From an uncultured Collinsella sp. (GTDB taxonomy: Bacteria > Actinomycetota > Coriobacteriia > Coriobacteriales > Coriobacteriaceae): a DNA stretch of 63,011 bases. Location of the stretch: contig URKM01000006.1 of assembly GCA_900548365.1 (NCBI GenBank), positions 1 through 63,011 on the forward strand, written 5' to 3'. This document shows positions 54,022 to 62,737 of this stretch, one piece after another. Each line of letters starts with the position of its first letter. Position 1 is the first letter of the stretch. The translations under genes and the position numbers were made by a program. The notes under the pieces were generated by a model that was not told the DNA's origin, did no database searches, and saw only the letters and a program-made list of their open reading frames with translations.

Positions 54022-55425
54022 CTAGGAAAGGAAGACGGCGGTCGCCCCGAGCAGCTCGGCATCGCGCCGATCGTGGGTGGCGACGAGCAGGGTTCGTCCA
54101 TCCAAAAGCCGATCGACCAGCCGCGCGGCTCGTTCGTGCGACTCCTCATCCAATCCGGCGAACGGCTCATCGAGCAGCACGGCGTCGCCGGGCGCCAGCA
54201 GGGCGCGCAGCAACTCGACGCGGCGCCGCTGGCCGCCGGAGAGCCCTCGAACCGGGGCAGCGGGGTCGACCTCGGAAGCCAGCTCCCCCAACAGCGATGC
54301 GATGGCGCCGGCGCCCGTGCCCGGACGCGCGAAGAGCGCGATATTCTGCATCGCGGATGCATCCTCGATCAACCGCGACTCCTGGAAGAGCGCGGCGCGC
54401 CCGCGCGGAGCGCGCACGCGACCATCGGGCTGCGCGACCAAGCCCGCGACGAGCCGCAGCACGGTCGTCTTGCCGTATCCGGAAGGAGCCAGCAGGCAGC
54501 ACCGGCATCCCGCGGGCACATCGAGGTCCACGGGGCGCGCCGGCGCGCCATAGGGGGCGCGGGCACCGACCAGCGAGATGGAGCCGGAACCGGGCTGCAC
54601 GGCCGCGTTCCGCCCGCGCCGCCCCGCGGGTCGCAGGTTCAACCGCACGGCGAGCCGTATCGCCGCCGGCCCGCTTGCGCTCAACGCAGCGAGGACGAGC
54701 CGCTCGCACAGCGCGGACAGCGCGATGACGGCCACCGTCCATGCGAGGACGTCGGCCGTCTCGATGAGCAGCTTCGATTGGTAGATGCGCTCGCCGATGC
54801 TGCCCGCGGGCACGCCGATGAGCTCGGCCGCGACACCTGCCTTCCAGGCCATGCCCACGACGTTTGCGCTCGCGGCGCGCACGTACGGGAGCATGCGCTG
54901 CCACGTGCACGCGAGGGCGCGCCGCGCGCCGCCGACGGCATGCACCGAGAAGAGCTCCTCCAGCTCCGAGCCCGAGCGATCCAGTCCCTCGAGCGTCGTG
55001 AAATACAGCCCGGGGACCGCCATGAGCAGCACGGCGGCAAAGCTCACGTTCGCAGAGCCGAACCACAGGAGCAGCAACACGACCACGCAGACCACGGGCG
55101 TCGCCTTGACGGCCTGCAGCGGCGGGGCGAGCAGGATGCGCGCCATCGGCAGGCGATGCGCGAGCGCCGCCGCGGGAAGGGCGAGCGCATAGGCGGCGAG
55201 CAGGCCGCACCCGATGCGAGCGGCGGAAAACGCCGCCGAGCTCCAGAATGCCGGCTGGAACGCGCCATCGACCAGCGCGCGGGCGACCTCCAGCGGCCCG
55301 GGGAGCAGCAGCGGCTGCGCGAGCCATGCGCAGGCCGCCTGCCATGCGACAAGCCAGAAGACGACGGCGGCCCCGCGGGCGGCCGCTGCCATCCATGGGG
55401 TCTCATTTCCGGACACGCGCGCCAT
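54022..55425 (-). CDS. ABC importer permease-ATPase fusion
   Basis: 467 residues carrying both parts of a SsuBC/TauBC-type importer. Residues 1-about 255: inner-membrane permease with five or six segments and the EAA-type loop (LEELFSVHAVGGARRAL, LPYVRAASANVVGMAWKAGV). After a short Arg/Gly-rich linker comes the ATPase: Walker A LAPSGYGKTTVLRL, Q-loop LFQESRLIED, signature LSGGQRRRVELLRAL, Walker B VLLDEPFAGLDEE, H-loop VATHDRRDAE. These are normally separate proteins. The fusion is a single uninterrupted frame. ATG at 55425 lies 7 bp after the lipoprotein stop. Substrate unknown (nitrate, sulfonate or thiamine-precursor type). Confidence 0.85.
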   Translation of the reverse strand: MARVSGNETPWMAAAARGAAVVFWLVAWQAACAWLAQPLLLPGPLEVARALVDGAFQPAFWSSAAFSAARIGCGLLAAYALALPAAALAHRLPMARILLAPPLQAVKATPVVCVVVLLLLWFGSANVSFAAVLLMAVPGLYFTTLEGLDRSGSELEELFSVHAVGGARRALACTWQRMLPYVRAASANVVGMAWKAGVAAELIGVPAGSIGERIYQSKLLIETADVLAWTVAVIALSALCERLVLAALSASGPAAIRLAVRLNLRPAGRRGRNAAVQPGSGSISLVGARAPYGAPARPVDLDVPAGCRCCLLAPSGYGKTTVLRLVAGLVAQPDGRVRAPRGRAALFQESRLIEDASAMQNIALFARPGTGAGAIASLLGELASEVDPAAPVRGLSGGQRRRVELLRALLAPGDAVLLDEPFAGLDEESHERAARLVDRLLDGRTLLVATHDRRDAELLGATAVFLS

Positions 55426-55432
55426 CGTTTCG

Positions 55433-56512
55433 CTACCCGGCGACATCGATGAGGTAGAAGTCCTCGTCGGGCAGCTTGCCCCCCACCGAAGACGGGTCGG
55501 CGCTGTAGAGCACGTCGAGGTAGCCCGAGAGCGCCGTGCGCATCTCGTCGCCGGTGATGCACACGATGTTGCAGCCCGGAATGGCCTTCTGCGCGATCGG
55601 GGCCTTCGCCACGATACCGGCGTCCACGACGCCCTGGGCCCAGGCGGCGGGATCGGACGCCACCGCCCGCGCGCTCGCCCGGTGTTCGGCAACGAACTCT
55701 GAGACCGCCCCGGGATGCGCCTCGGCGAAGTCGCACCGCACGCACGTCACGCCCGTCACGAGCTCCGATCCGTCGTCCCCCGCCTGCTCGTCCCACACGT
55801 CGGCGAGGCTGATCGGAGACGAAAGCGCCTCGTTTTGCACGAGCGCCGCGGTCTTGAACGGCTCTGGCAGGACGCCCACGGCAGCCGGGTCCGCAACGAG
55901 CGCCGACACGACCTCCGTCGCCTCGGATTTGAACTCGAGCGCCACCTCATCGGCGATTCCGACGGCAGCGAGCAGGTAGTTCATCACGTACTCGGGCGTG
56001 GTCCCCTTTCCCGTGAGGTACACCGTGCGGCCCGCGAGGTCGTCGAACGCGGCGACGGAGGCGTCGCCCGTCACCACGTGGAGCACGCCCAGGGTGTTGA
56101 TATCGAGTACCGCCACGCCACCCCCGGTCTTGCTATACAGCACGCTCGCCACGTTGGCGGGCAGCAGGGCGATATCGATATCGCCCTTGATGATCTTGGG
56201 GACGATCTCGTCCGCTGCCGCCGATATCTCGAACGCGTACGTATTCTCGAGGTCATCGGCACTACCGCCAGCGTCCCCCGCCTCCTGCGAAACCTTGTCC
56301 ATGAACGGCACCAAGCCGATAGAGGTCGGCCCCTTGAGCGACGCCACGCGCACGGCCGTGCCGCCGGCATCGCGGCCGGAGCCGCCCGAACCAGCGCGCG
56401 CCGCGGATCCGGTTCCCGCAGGGGACCCTCCGCAGCCAACCAGCGCCAGGGAAAGGAAGCCCGCCGCAAACGCCGCGAACTCCCTACGCGTCACAGATGA
56501 ACCCCTCTTCAT
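55433..56512 (-). CDS. ABC substrate-binding lipoprotein (NMT1/SsuA-like)
   Basis: 359 residues. The N-terminus MKRGSSVTRREFAAFAAGF has a twin-arginine-like motif and ends in a lipobox (ALVGCGG), so it is a membrane-anchored lipoprotein. The mature part, VRVASLKGPTSIGLVPFMDK, DIDIALLPANVASVLYSKTG, VYLTGKGTTPEYVMNYLLAA, follows the type of binding proteins for nitrate, sulfonates or pyrimidines. ATG at 56512 has GAAGGGG at good distance. It precedes the fused permease-ATPase gene and is surely its partner. Confidence 0.88.
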   Translation of the reverse strand: MKRGSSVTRREFAAFAAGFLSLALVGCGGSPAGTGSAARAGSGGSGRDAGGTAVRVASLKGPTSIGLVPFMDKVSQEAGDAGGSADDLENTYAFEISAAADEIVPKIIKGDIDIALLPANVASVLYSKTGGGVAVLDINTLGVLHVVTGDASVAAFDDLAGRTVYLTGKGTTPEYVMNYLLAAVGIADEVALEFKSEATEVVSALVADPAAVGVLPEPFKTAALVQNEALSSPISLADVWDEQAGDDGSELVTGVTCVRCDFAEAHPGAVSEFVAEHRASARAVASDPAAWAQGVVDAGIVAKAPIAQKAIPGCNIVCITGDEMRTALSGYLDVLYSADPSSVGGKLPDEDFYLIDVAG

Positions 56513-56673
56513 GCGCACCATCCCCTTCAACGCAACATAGCTGACAGCCCCCTCCCAAAGCGACGCGAACGGCAAGAATCCCTAGCAATCTTGCTAAGCC
56601 ACCCAGCAACGTCGAGCACGAGAGGGCTCCTTGGCGATTTCGGCTATCATGCCGGCACTAAACGGACTACAGC

Positions 56674-57051
56674 CTAGAGCAGAGCGATGACCTCGATCTC
56701 GACAAGGGCGCCGGCGGGCAAAGCCCCCACTTGGACCGCGCTGCGAGCAGGATAGGGCTCGGGAAACCTGGAGGCATAAACTTCGTTTACAGCGGCAAAA
56801 TCAGCGATATCCGCAAGAAACACCGTGGTCTTCACCACGTTGTCGAGAGCGGCGCCGGCGGCGGCAAGCAGGGCCTCGATGTTCTCAAGCGACTGCTCGG
56901 CTTGAGCAACAACACCGTCTGCGAGCTGCCCCGTTTTAGGATCAAGACCGAGCTGCCCAGAAAGAAACACCATCCCTCCGGCCTTGACACCAGCTGAATA
57001 GGGACCCAGTGCGGCAGGGGCGGCGTCAGAAGAAATAGCAACCTTGCTCAT
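56674..57051 (-). CDS. ridA: RidA family protein
   Basis: 125 residues, the RidA/YjgF group, which hydrolyses reactive enamine/imine intermediates from PLP enzymes. LGPYSAGVKAGGMVFLSGQL, LENIEALLAAAGAALDNVVK and YPARSAVQVGALPAGALVEI contain the conserved Arg (ARSAV) and Glu (VEIEV). ATG at 57051 has GGAGGAG upstream. Monocistronic. Its composition is slightly lower in GC than its neighbours. Confidence 0.95.
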   Translation of the reverse strand: MSKVAISSDAAPAALGPYSAGVKAGGMVFLSGQLGLDPKTGQLADGVVAQAEQSLENIEALLAAAGAALDNVVKTTVFLADIADFAAVNEVYASRFPEPYPARSAVQVGALPAGALVEIEVIALL

Positions 57052-57364
57052 AGCAACTCCTCCAAACAATCGATGCATGCGGCCACGGCGCGAAGGAACT
57101 CCCGCAGCGGACGTTCACCTGCTCCCCCACGCGTCATAGCCCCTCGATAGTACAGCATCTCCAAGAGTTTCCATCGCTTTCCATCGTAGCCCTGCATTGC
57201 CGCGCTCGTGCGCGGCACCCCTCCCCGCATCCACGCCCCTTCCCTGGAAAGGCTGCCGTCATTTGGCGCAATTGTGAGCGGCTGGCGCGAAACCCGGCAC
57301 GCCGGCACCCGCAGCGCGCTACAACGTATAATCGCTGCAGGTAATTCGCTTCGAAAGGCAACGC
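57052..57364. other. Divergent gap between ridA and the U32 gene
   Basis: No gene seen. A consensus-like -10 TATAAT at 57327-57332, 32 bp before the U32 start, lies 17 bp after a poor -35 (GGCACC). AATTGTGAGCGG at 57270-57281 looks like half a lac operator, but no LacI-type gene is near. Confidence 0.45.
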
Positions 57365-59890
57365 ATGACCATCCAAGACGTCCGCCGTATCCCCTATCAC
57401 GTCCCGCACCCCGAGCTGCTCGCTCCCGCGGGCGGCCCGGCGCCGTTCGCCGCCGCGCTGGCAGCGGGCGCGGACGCCATCTACTGCGGCATGGGGTCGT
57501 TCAACGCACGGCGCAAGGCGGATAACTTTACCGACGAGAGCTTCGAGGCGGCATGCCGCGCCGCGCATCTCGCGGGCGCGCGCGTCTACGTCACCGTGAA
57601 CATCGTCATCAAGGACGAGGAGATGGTCGAGGCCCTCGAGCTCGTACGCCGCTGCACGCAGCTGGGCGCCGATGCCTTCATCATCCAGGACTGGGGCCTC
57701 TTCCATGAGATCCGGCGTCTCATGCCGCAGGTGGAGACGCATATCTCCACACAAGCGAACATCCATGACGCCCGGGCGACCGCATGGTGCCGCGATGCCG
57801 GCGCCGACCGCGTGACGCTCTCGCGCGAGCTCTCCGTCTCAGAAATCGCCGCCATCTCCCGCGTCGGCATCGACCTCGAGGTCTTCGCGCACGGCGCCAT
57901 CTGCTTCTGCTACTCCGGCGTCTGCCTGCTCTCGAGCTTCGCCCGTGCCGGTCGCTCCGCAAACCGCGGCATGTGCGCCCAGCCCTGCCGCCTCCCCTAC
58001 GAGCTCGTCGACGAGCGCGGCCGTGTGCTCTCCCCCGCCGATCGCGAGCGACCGCTCTGCCCGCGCGACACCAACACGTCCGAGATGATTTCCGACCTAC
58101 TCGACGCGGGCGCCGCCGCGCTCAAACTCGAGGGCCGCATGAAGGCGCCCGACTACGTCTACTCCGTCGTGGACGCCTACCGTCGCCAGCTCGACGACGT
58201 CCTCGCGGGCCGCATCGTCGACGAGGAGGAGGCCCGCTCGCGCGCACGCCAGCTCAAGCGCTGCTTCAACCGCGATTTCACCACAGAGTACCAGCACGGC
58301 GCCTCGGGCGATGAGATGATGAGCTACGAGCGCTCGAACAACCGCGGCCAGCTGGTCGGCGAGGTACTCGGAAGCAGACCTGCGCGCCGCGACGTTCGCG
58401 GGCTCCATCCCGACGATCGGCGCCGTCGCGCTGCCATCGCCCGCATCCGCCTCTTCGAACCCGTCGGAAAGGGGGACTTGCTGGAGCTGCGCCACGACGA
58501 TGAATTCGACCAGTTCCTCACCGCGCTCGCCCCCGCCGACGCCGCCGCGGGCGCCACGATCGAATGCGACGTGGCGCGCTCCATGCCCGCCGGCAGCCGG
58601 GTGCGCATCATCCGCAGCCAAGCCGCCATCGACGCCGCGAGCACCGTGCTCAAACGCGATATACCCCGCAAGCGCCCCGTCGACGTCTCCATCCGGGCGC
58701 GCCTCGGCGAGCCCTTCGCCGTCACGCTCGCCTGCGCCGACGACCCTTCCCTTCAGGCCACCGCGACCGGCTTCATCGTCGAGCCCGCGCGCACCCGCGC
58801 CGTCACGCGCGAGGACCTCGTCGAGCACGTGGGCCGCATGGGATCCTCCGCCTTCGAGGCGGCCTCGTTCTCGGTAGCCATGGACGACGCCTGCGGCATG
58901 GGCTTCTCCGCCGTGCATAAGGTGCGCACCGCCGCGTGCGAGACGCTCGAGCACGCCATCCTCTCGGCCCGCGCCGACCGTATCGCGTCCCTGCCCGCCC
59001 GCGCTCGGATACGCGCGGAAGCGCTCACGGCAGACGTCCCGCAGCCCGATGACGCCGGGTCCCGCACATCCGCGACGCCCGCCCAGCTGTGCGTCGCCAC
59101 CGTAAACCTTGCCGCTGCCGAACTGGCCCGCGAGCTCGGAGCCGATATCGTCTACATGAGCACCGATGCGCTCGAGGCGGAAGGCCTCTCCCCCGCCGAT
59201 GCAACAAGCCGGGGAATCGTTCCGATCCTCGACGAGGTCTGCCGGGAAGGCGATCGCGACCGCCTCGACCGCTGGATCGTTCCGGAGGCGACCGTCGCCG
59301 TCGGCAACATCTCCGAACTCGCCCTGGCGGCAACGATCGGGGCGAAAGCCGAACTCCGCTCATGCATCCCCGTGCACAACCGCGCCTGCGCCACCATGCT
59401 CGCCGAGAAGGGCTCCTGCCTCGCCTGGCTCTCGCCGGAGCTCACGCTCGCCGAAATCGAGCGATTCTGCCCCCTGTCGCCGTTAGAGTTCGGCATCGAG
59501 GTGTTCGGCAGACCGCGCGTGATGACGAGCGAGCACTGCATCCTCCAGGTCGCCGACGCCTGCATCCACGACTGCGCGCGGTGCGGGCTTCGCAAACGTC
59601 GCCTATGGCTGCGCAACATCGATGGCAGGATGCTCCCCGTCACGACCGACATCCATGGCCGATCGCATCTGTACGACGGCGCAGCTATAGACGTCACACC
59701 GCAGATTCCTCAGCTCCTCGCCGCCGGCGTCTCGCGATTCATGGTGGATGGAGCCCTCATGGATGACGACGAGCTCAAGCGGGCGGTTGCCCACGCCCGC
59801 CGCGCCCTCGACGCCGCGCTCGCAGGCCGAACACCCGCCAAACGGCTGCAGGGCACCACCGCTGGCTGCCTGTTCGTCGGCGTGGAGTAA
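57365..59890 (+). CDS. Peptidase U32-family protein
   Basis: 841 residues with a full-length U32 (collagenase-like) domain and C-terminal extension. LLAPAGGPAPFAAALAAGAD, AIYCGMGSFNARRKADNFT, and the Fe-S/Cys region CFCYSGVCLLSSFARAGRSA with RGMCAQPCRLPYELVDE are typical. The group includes RlhA and TrhP, which hydroxylate RNA bases with an iron-sulfur cluster and prephenate; protease activity is doubtful. The long C-terminal part with CIHDCARCGLRKRR is like the large Firmicutes/Actinobacteria form. A TATAAT -10 lies just upstream (57327). Confidence 0.92.
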   Translation: MTIQDVRRIPYHVPHPELLAPAGGPAPFAAALAAGADAIYCGMGSFNARRKADNFTDESFEAACRAAHLAGARVYVTVNIVIKDEEMVEALELVRRCTQLGADAFIIQDWGLFHEIRRLMPQVETHISTQANIHDARATAWCRDAGADRVTLSRELSVSEIAAISRVGIDLEVFAHGAICFCYSGVCLLSSFARAGRSANRGMCAQPCRLPYELVDERGRVLSPADRERPLCPRDTNTSEMISDLLDAGAAALKLEGRMKAPDYVYSVVDAYRRQLDDVLAGRIVDEEEARSRARQLKRCFNRDFTTEYQHGASGDEMMSYERSNNRGQLVGEVLGSRPARRDVRGLHPDDRRRRAAIARIRLFEPVGKGDLLELRHDDEFDQFLTALAPADAAAGATIECDVARSMPAGSRVRIIRSQAAIDAASTVLKRDIPRKRPVDVSIRARLGEPFAVTLACADDPSLQATATGFIVEPARTRAVTREDLVEHVGRMGSSAFEAASFSVAMDDACGMGFSAVHKVRTAACETLEHAILSARADRIASLPARARIRAEALTADVPQPDDAGSRTSATPAQLCVATVNLAAAELARELGADIVYMSTDALEAEGLSPADATSRGIVPILDEVCREGDRDRLDRWIVPEATVAVGNISELALAATIGAKAELRSCIPVHNRACATMLAEKGSCLAWLSPELTLAEIERFCPLSPLEFGIEVFGRPRVMTSEHCILQVADACIHDCARCGLRKRRLWLRNIDGRMLPVTTDIHGRSHLYDGAAIDVTPQIPQLLAAGVSRFMVDGALMDDDELKRAVAHARRALDAALAGRTPAKRLQGTTAGCLFVGVE

Positions 59891-59931
59891 ACGCGCCGAA
59901 TCCCGGCGCCTCGCACCAATCGGCACGCAAC

Positions 59932-59971
59932 AACGCGCGGCCCGCCCTCCTTGAGGTTCGGGCCGCGCGTT
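59932..59971. terminator. Bidirectional terminator between U32 and oxidoreductase genes
   Basis: A 13-bp stem, AACGCGCGGCCCG (59932-59944) with CGGGCCGCGCGTT (59959-59971), 14-nt loop. It lies between the convergent U32 and Gfo/Idh/MocA genes and can serve both. Confidence 0.85.
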
Positions 59972-60038
59972 CCTGCATCACGCGAGCAACCACGCGAGCA
60001 TCGTTATCTTATTTGGAAGCGTGTCGCCGCGCCCCGGC

Positions 60039-61127
60039 CTATTCCTCTTCCGGATAGACGACGCCCCAATCGGAGCGCAGCCTTGTCATGATCTCCATGA
60101 CATCGGCCGCGAGCTCGATGAGCTCGCGCTTCGACGCATCGCCCGCCACGGCGCTCTCCAGGTCCGCGATCTCATAGCACAGCGCATACGCCTCGACGCC
60201 CGCCTCGACCTCTTCGCGGCGCCCGTCCGCCGTCCACGTGATGACGGCTCGGTCGGCGCGGGGATACGCCATGATCTCGATATAGCAATCATCGAAGCAG
60301 ATCGTCGCGCGCTTCGGCTGCTTCGCATGCATGGACAGGGAGAAGACGCCCAGCTGGCCCTCAACGTTGCGCGTGACGAAACCGCTCTCCTCGTCGACGC
60401 CCGTGGAGAACACGTTCGCCAGGGATACGACCTCATGCGGCTGGGTTTCCATGAACAGACGGGCGACAGACAGCGCGTATACGCCGATATCCAGCATCGC
60501 GCCACCGGCCAGGCTCCTATTCCAGAACCGATTCGAGAGGTCATCGTAGCTGTGATAGCTGCCGAAGTTCACCTGGGCCAGGCGCATGCGACCAAATTCA
60601 CCGGAGTCCATGCGGCGGCGCAGCTCGGTGTAGAGCGGCATGTGGAGGACCGTGGTAGCATCCATCAGGACGACGCCGTGCTCCCGCGCGATGATCTGAG
60701 CCGTCGCGAGCTCGGTGGAGTTGAGCGTGATCGATTTCTCGCACAGCACGTGCTTACCCGCGCTCAAAACGGTACGCAGGTACTCGATATGGGTGTTATG
60801 GGGGGTCGTGATATACACGGCATCAAGATCGGGGTCGGCGCAAAGCTCCTCGATGGACTCGTACACGCGCTCGACGCCGTAGCGCTCGGCAAAGCCAACC
60901 GCTTTCTCCTGCGTGCGGTTCCAGACACCATGCAGCGAACGACCGGCAAGCGCCAGCGATTGGGCCATCTGGTTCGCGATCACGCCGCAACCAACAACCG
61001 CCCAGCGAAGCTGAGGAGCGGAGAATATGTCGGAGGGAAACGGCTTACCCTCAACCGCAGCGAACGCCGCCGTAGCCGCAGCAGCCGCATCCAGCGGTGC
61101 GGTCTGAGCGCCCAACGTACCAGCCAT
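60039..61127 (-). CDS. Gfo/Idh/MocA-family oxidoreductase
   Basis: 362 residues. An N-terminal Rossmann NAD(P) domain (WAVVGCGVIANQMAQSLALA, AVYITTPHNTHIEYLRTVL, GKHVLCEKSITLN, with EKS in place of the usual EKP) and a C-terminal substrate domain (SLAGGAMLDIGVYALSVARL). Sugar or polyol dehydrogenase of unknown specificity. The first about 40 residues (Ala-rich, up to LRW) are longer than usual, but AAGGGG is well placed before this ATG. It lies just downstream of the ribosomal operon terminator and is independent of it. Confidence 0.88.
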   Translation of the reverse strand: MAGTLGAQTAPLDAAAAATAAFAAVEGKPFPSDIFSAPQLRWAVVGCGVIANQMAQSLALAGRSLHGVWNRTQEKAVGFAERYGVERVYESIEELCADPDLDAVYITTPHNTHIEYLRTVLSAGKHVLCEKSITLNSTELATAQIIAREHGVVLMDATTVLHMPLYTELRRRMDSGEFGRMRLAQVNFGSYHSYDDLSNRFWNRSLAGGAMLDIGVYALSVARLFMETQPHEVVSLANVFSTGVDEESGFVTRNVEGQLGVFSLSMHAKQPKRATICFDDCYIEIMAYPRADRAVITWTADGRREEVEAGVEAYALCYEIADLESAVAGDASKRELIELAADVMEIMTRLRSDWGVVYPEEE

Positions 61128-61286
61128 AGCAAACCCCTTATCAAACGGATGGTCATGTTGCCACGATTGTATCGCGAGCGCATCGTGCTGCTACGTCAGA
61201 CTGACGCTTTTCTTTCATATACTTAATAGTTCTTGCAAATTCTCTTCATACGGAACCCGGTCATCTCGCCATCATGTCCCGGCTTG

Positions 61287-61308
61287 AAAAAACGGACCCG
61301 TAGGTCCG
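61287..61308 (-). terminator. Intrinsic terminator of the ribosomal protein operon
   Basis: Stem CGGACC/GGTCCG with a 4-nt loop, then T6 on the minus strand: a textbook terminator about 120 nt after rplX. It shows that the transcript ends here and does not go on to rplE. Confidence 0.95.
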
Positions 61309-61316
61309 TAAACGTA

Positions 61317-61399
61317 GGGCGGCCCCGGGAGGATTCCCGAAGGGTGTTCTGAGAGGCGAAGCCTCGAACACACCCGAAGGGAACCTCCCGGGGCCGCCC
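61317..61399 (-). repeat. Large nested stem-loop after rplX
   Basis: A perfect 16-bp outer stem (GGGCGGCCCCGGGAGG, 61317-61332, with 61384-61399) and inner pairing TTCCC...GGGAA, GGGTGTTC-TGA-GAGGC-GAA-GCCTC-GAACACACCC. The inner hairpin is the same family as after groEL. No long U-tract of its own; the real terminator follows at 61287-61308. A small hairpin TTCTTAGGATCTAATCCTTAGAA overlaps the rplX stop. Confidence 0.85.
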
Positions 61400-61424
61400 G
61401 GCGAGAGTTCTTAGGATCTAATCC

Positions 61425-61748
61425 TTAGAACTTGTGACCGCACTTCTTGCAGATGCGCAGCTTGGTCTTGTGACCGTCGAGCTCGCCGGCCTCGTGGCCA
61501 ACGCGGGTGCGCTGGTTGCACTTGGGGCAAACGAGGTTCACGTTGGAAGCGTCGATCGCAGCCTCCTGCGAAACGATGCCGCCCTGCTGGTTCTGCTGGT
61601 TGGGCTTGACGGCCTTCTTGACGATGGCGACGCCCTCGACAACGACCTTGCCCTCCTTCGGGAGCGCGCGCAGAACGATGCCCTGCTTGCCGCGATCCTT
61701 GCCGGAGAGCACCTCGACCTTGTCGCCCTTCTTGATGGACATAGACAT
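61425..61748 (-). CDS. rplX: Large-subunit ribosomal protein L24 (uL24)
   Basis: 107 residues. MSMSIKKGDKVEVLSGKDRG, the KOW motif region KQGIVLRALPKEGKVVVEGV, and the zinc-binding-like end VCPKCNQRTRVGHEAGELDG then CKKCGHKF. uL24 starts 50S assembly. The C-terminal CxxC pairs mark a zinc-binding form of L24. GGGGAGA precedes the ATG. It is the last gene of the operon in this window; rplE, expected next, is missing. Confidence 0.97.
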   Translation of the reverse strand: MSMSIKKGDKVEVLSGKDRGKQGIVLRALPKEGKVVVEGVAIVKKAVKPNQQNQQGGIVSQEAAIDASNVNLVCPKCNQRTRVGHEAGELDGHKTKLRICKKCGHKF

Positions 61749-61763
61749 AGTGGTCTCCCCTAA

Positions 61764-62132
61764 CTACAGGGTCTCGGGTGCGAGCGAGACGATCTTCATG
61801 TACTTCTTATCACGAAGTTCGCGAGCGACAGGCCCGAAGATACGGGTGCCGACGGGCGAACCGTCGTCCTTGATAACGACGCACGCGTTGTCATCAAAGC
61901 GGATGTAGGAGCCGTCCTTGCGGCGGACTTCCTTAACGGTGCGAACGACGACGCACTTGACAACGTCCTTCTTCTTGACGTTGGCGCCAGGCGTAGCCTC
62001 CTGCACGGCAGCGACGATGACGTCGCCGATTCCCGCATAGCGGCGCTTGGAACCGCCAAGCACCTTGATGCAGCGAACCTTGCGTGCGCCGGAGTTGTCG
62101 GCGACGTTCAGCATGGTTTGCATTTGAATCAT
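61764..62132 (-). CDS. rplN: Large-subunit ribosomal protein L14 (uL14)
   Basis: 122 residues of the usual length. MIQMQTMLNVADNSGARKVR, CIKVLGGSKRRYAGIGDVIV, and GTRIFGPVARELRDKKYMKI are typical. uL14 joins the two subunits. GGAGGA precedes the start. Gap of 103 bp to rpsQ, 15 bp to rplX. Confidence 0.98.
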   Translation of the reverse strand: MIQMQTMLNVADNSGARKVRCIKVLGGSKRRYAGIGDVIVAAVQEATPGANVKKKDVVKCVVVRTVKEVRRKDGSYIRFDDNACVVIKDDGSPVGTRIFGPVARELRDKKYMKIVSLAPETL

Positions 62133-62235
62133 GGTAGTTCCTCCGAACCTAGACCAGCGAGAGGTGCACCGCCCATAGGGGCAGCCGATGGCAACCGGAG
62201 CAGGCGCACATCGCTGGGGGTATTACACGTCGTGC

Positions 62236-62505
62236 TTACTTGGCGCGCTCGATGATCTCGACGAGACGCCAACGCTTCATCTTGGACAGAGGACGGGTCT
62301 CCATAACCTTGACGGTGTCGCCAAGACCGGCCGTGCACTCCTCGTCATGGGCGTGGAGCTTCTTGGTGCTGGTCATCATCTTGCCATACTTGGGATGACG
62401 CTTGCGCTCGGTGATCTGGACAACGATGGTCTTGTTGCCCGAGATGGAGACGACGACGCCCTGGCGGACCTTACGCGTGTTGCGCGCTTCAGTCGTTTCA
62501 GCCAT
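62236..62505 (-). CDS. rpsQ: Small-subunit ribosomal protein S17 (uS17)
   Basis: 89 residues. RKVRQGVVVSISGNKTIVVQ, HPKYGKMMTSTKKLHAHDEE, GDTVKVMETRPLSKMKRWRL are conserved; the N-terminal extension MAETTEARNT is short and acidic. Binds 16S rRNA helices early. 16 bp after rpmC. Confidence 0.98.
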   Translation of the reverse strand: MAETTEARNTRKVRQGVVVSISGNKTIVVQITERKRHPKYGKMMTSTKKLHAHDEECTAGLGDTVKVMETRPLSKMKRWRLVEIIERAK

Positions 62506-62521
62506 GTTCTACTCCTGAAAT

Positions 62522-62737
62522 CTACTCGGTGACAGCGGACTTCTCCGCTGCGATCTGACGGGCGCGCTGCTCGGTGAGGATACGTGCGATATCCTTCTTC
62601 ACGGCAGAAACGCGTGCAGTGTTGTCCAGCTGGCTGGTGGCCATCTGGAAGCGAAGGTTGAAGAGCTCGGCACGGTTCTCTTTCAGCTTCTCAACGAGCT
62701 GCTCGTCCGAAAGCTCACGAATCTCTGCGGGCTTCAT
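62522..62737 (-). CDS. rpmC: Large-subunit ribosomal protein L29 (uL29)
   Basis: 71 residues. MKPAEIRELSDEQLVEKLKE, NRAELFNLRFQMATSQLDNT: the helical L29 fold near the exit tunnel. The start overlaps the rplP stop by 1 bp (TAATG), so it is translationally coupled. Confidence 0.98.
   Translation of the reverse strand: MKPAEIRELSDEQLVEKLKENRAELFNLRFQMATSQLDNTARVSAVKKDIARILTEQRARQIAAEKSAVTE

Noticed and set aside
57270..57281. lac-operator-like AATTGTGAGCGG
   Set aside because: Half site only, no symmetric partner and no LacI-family gene near; probably chance.
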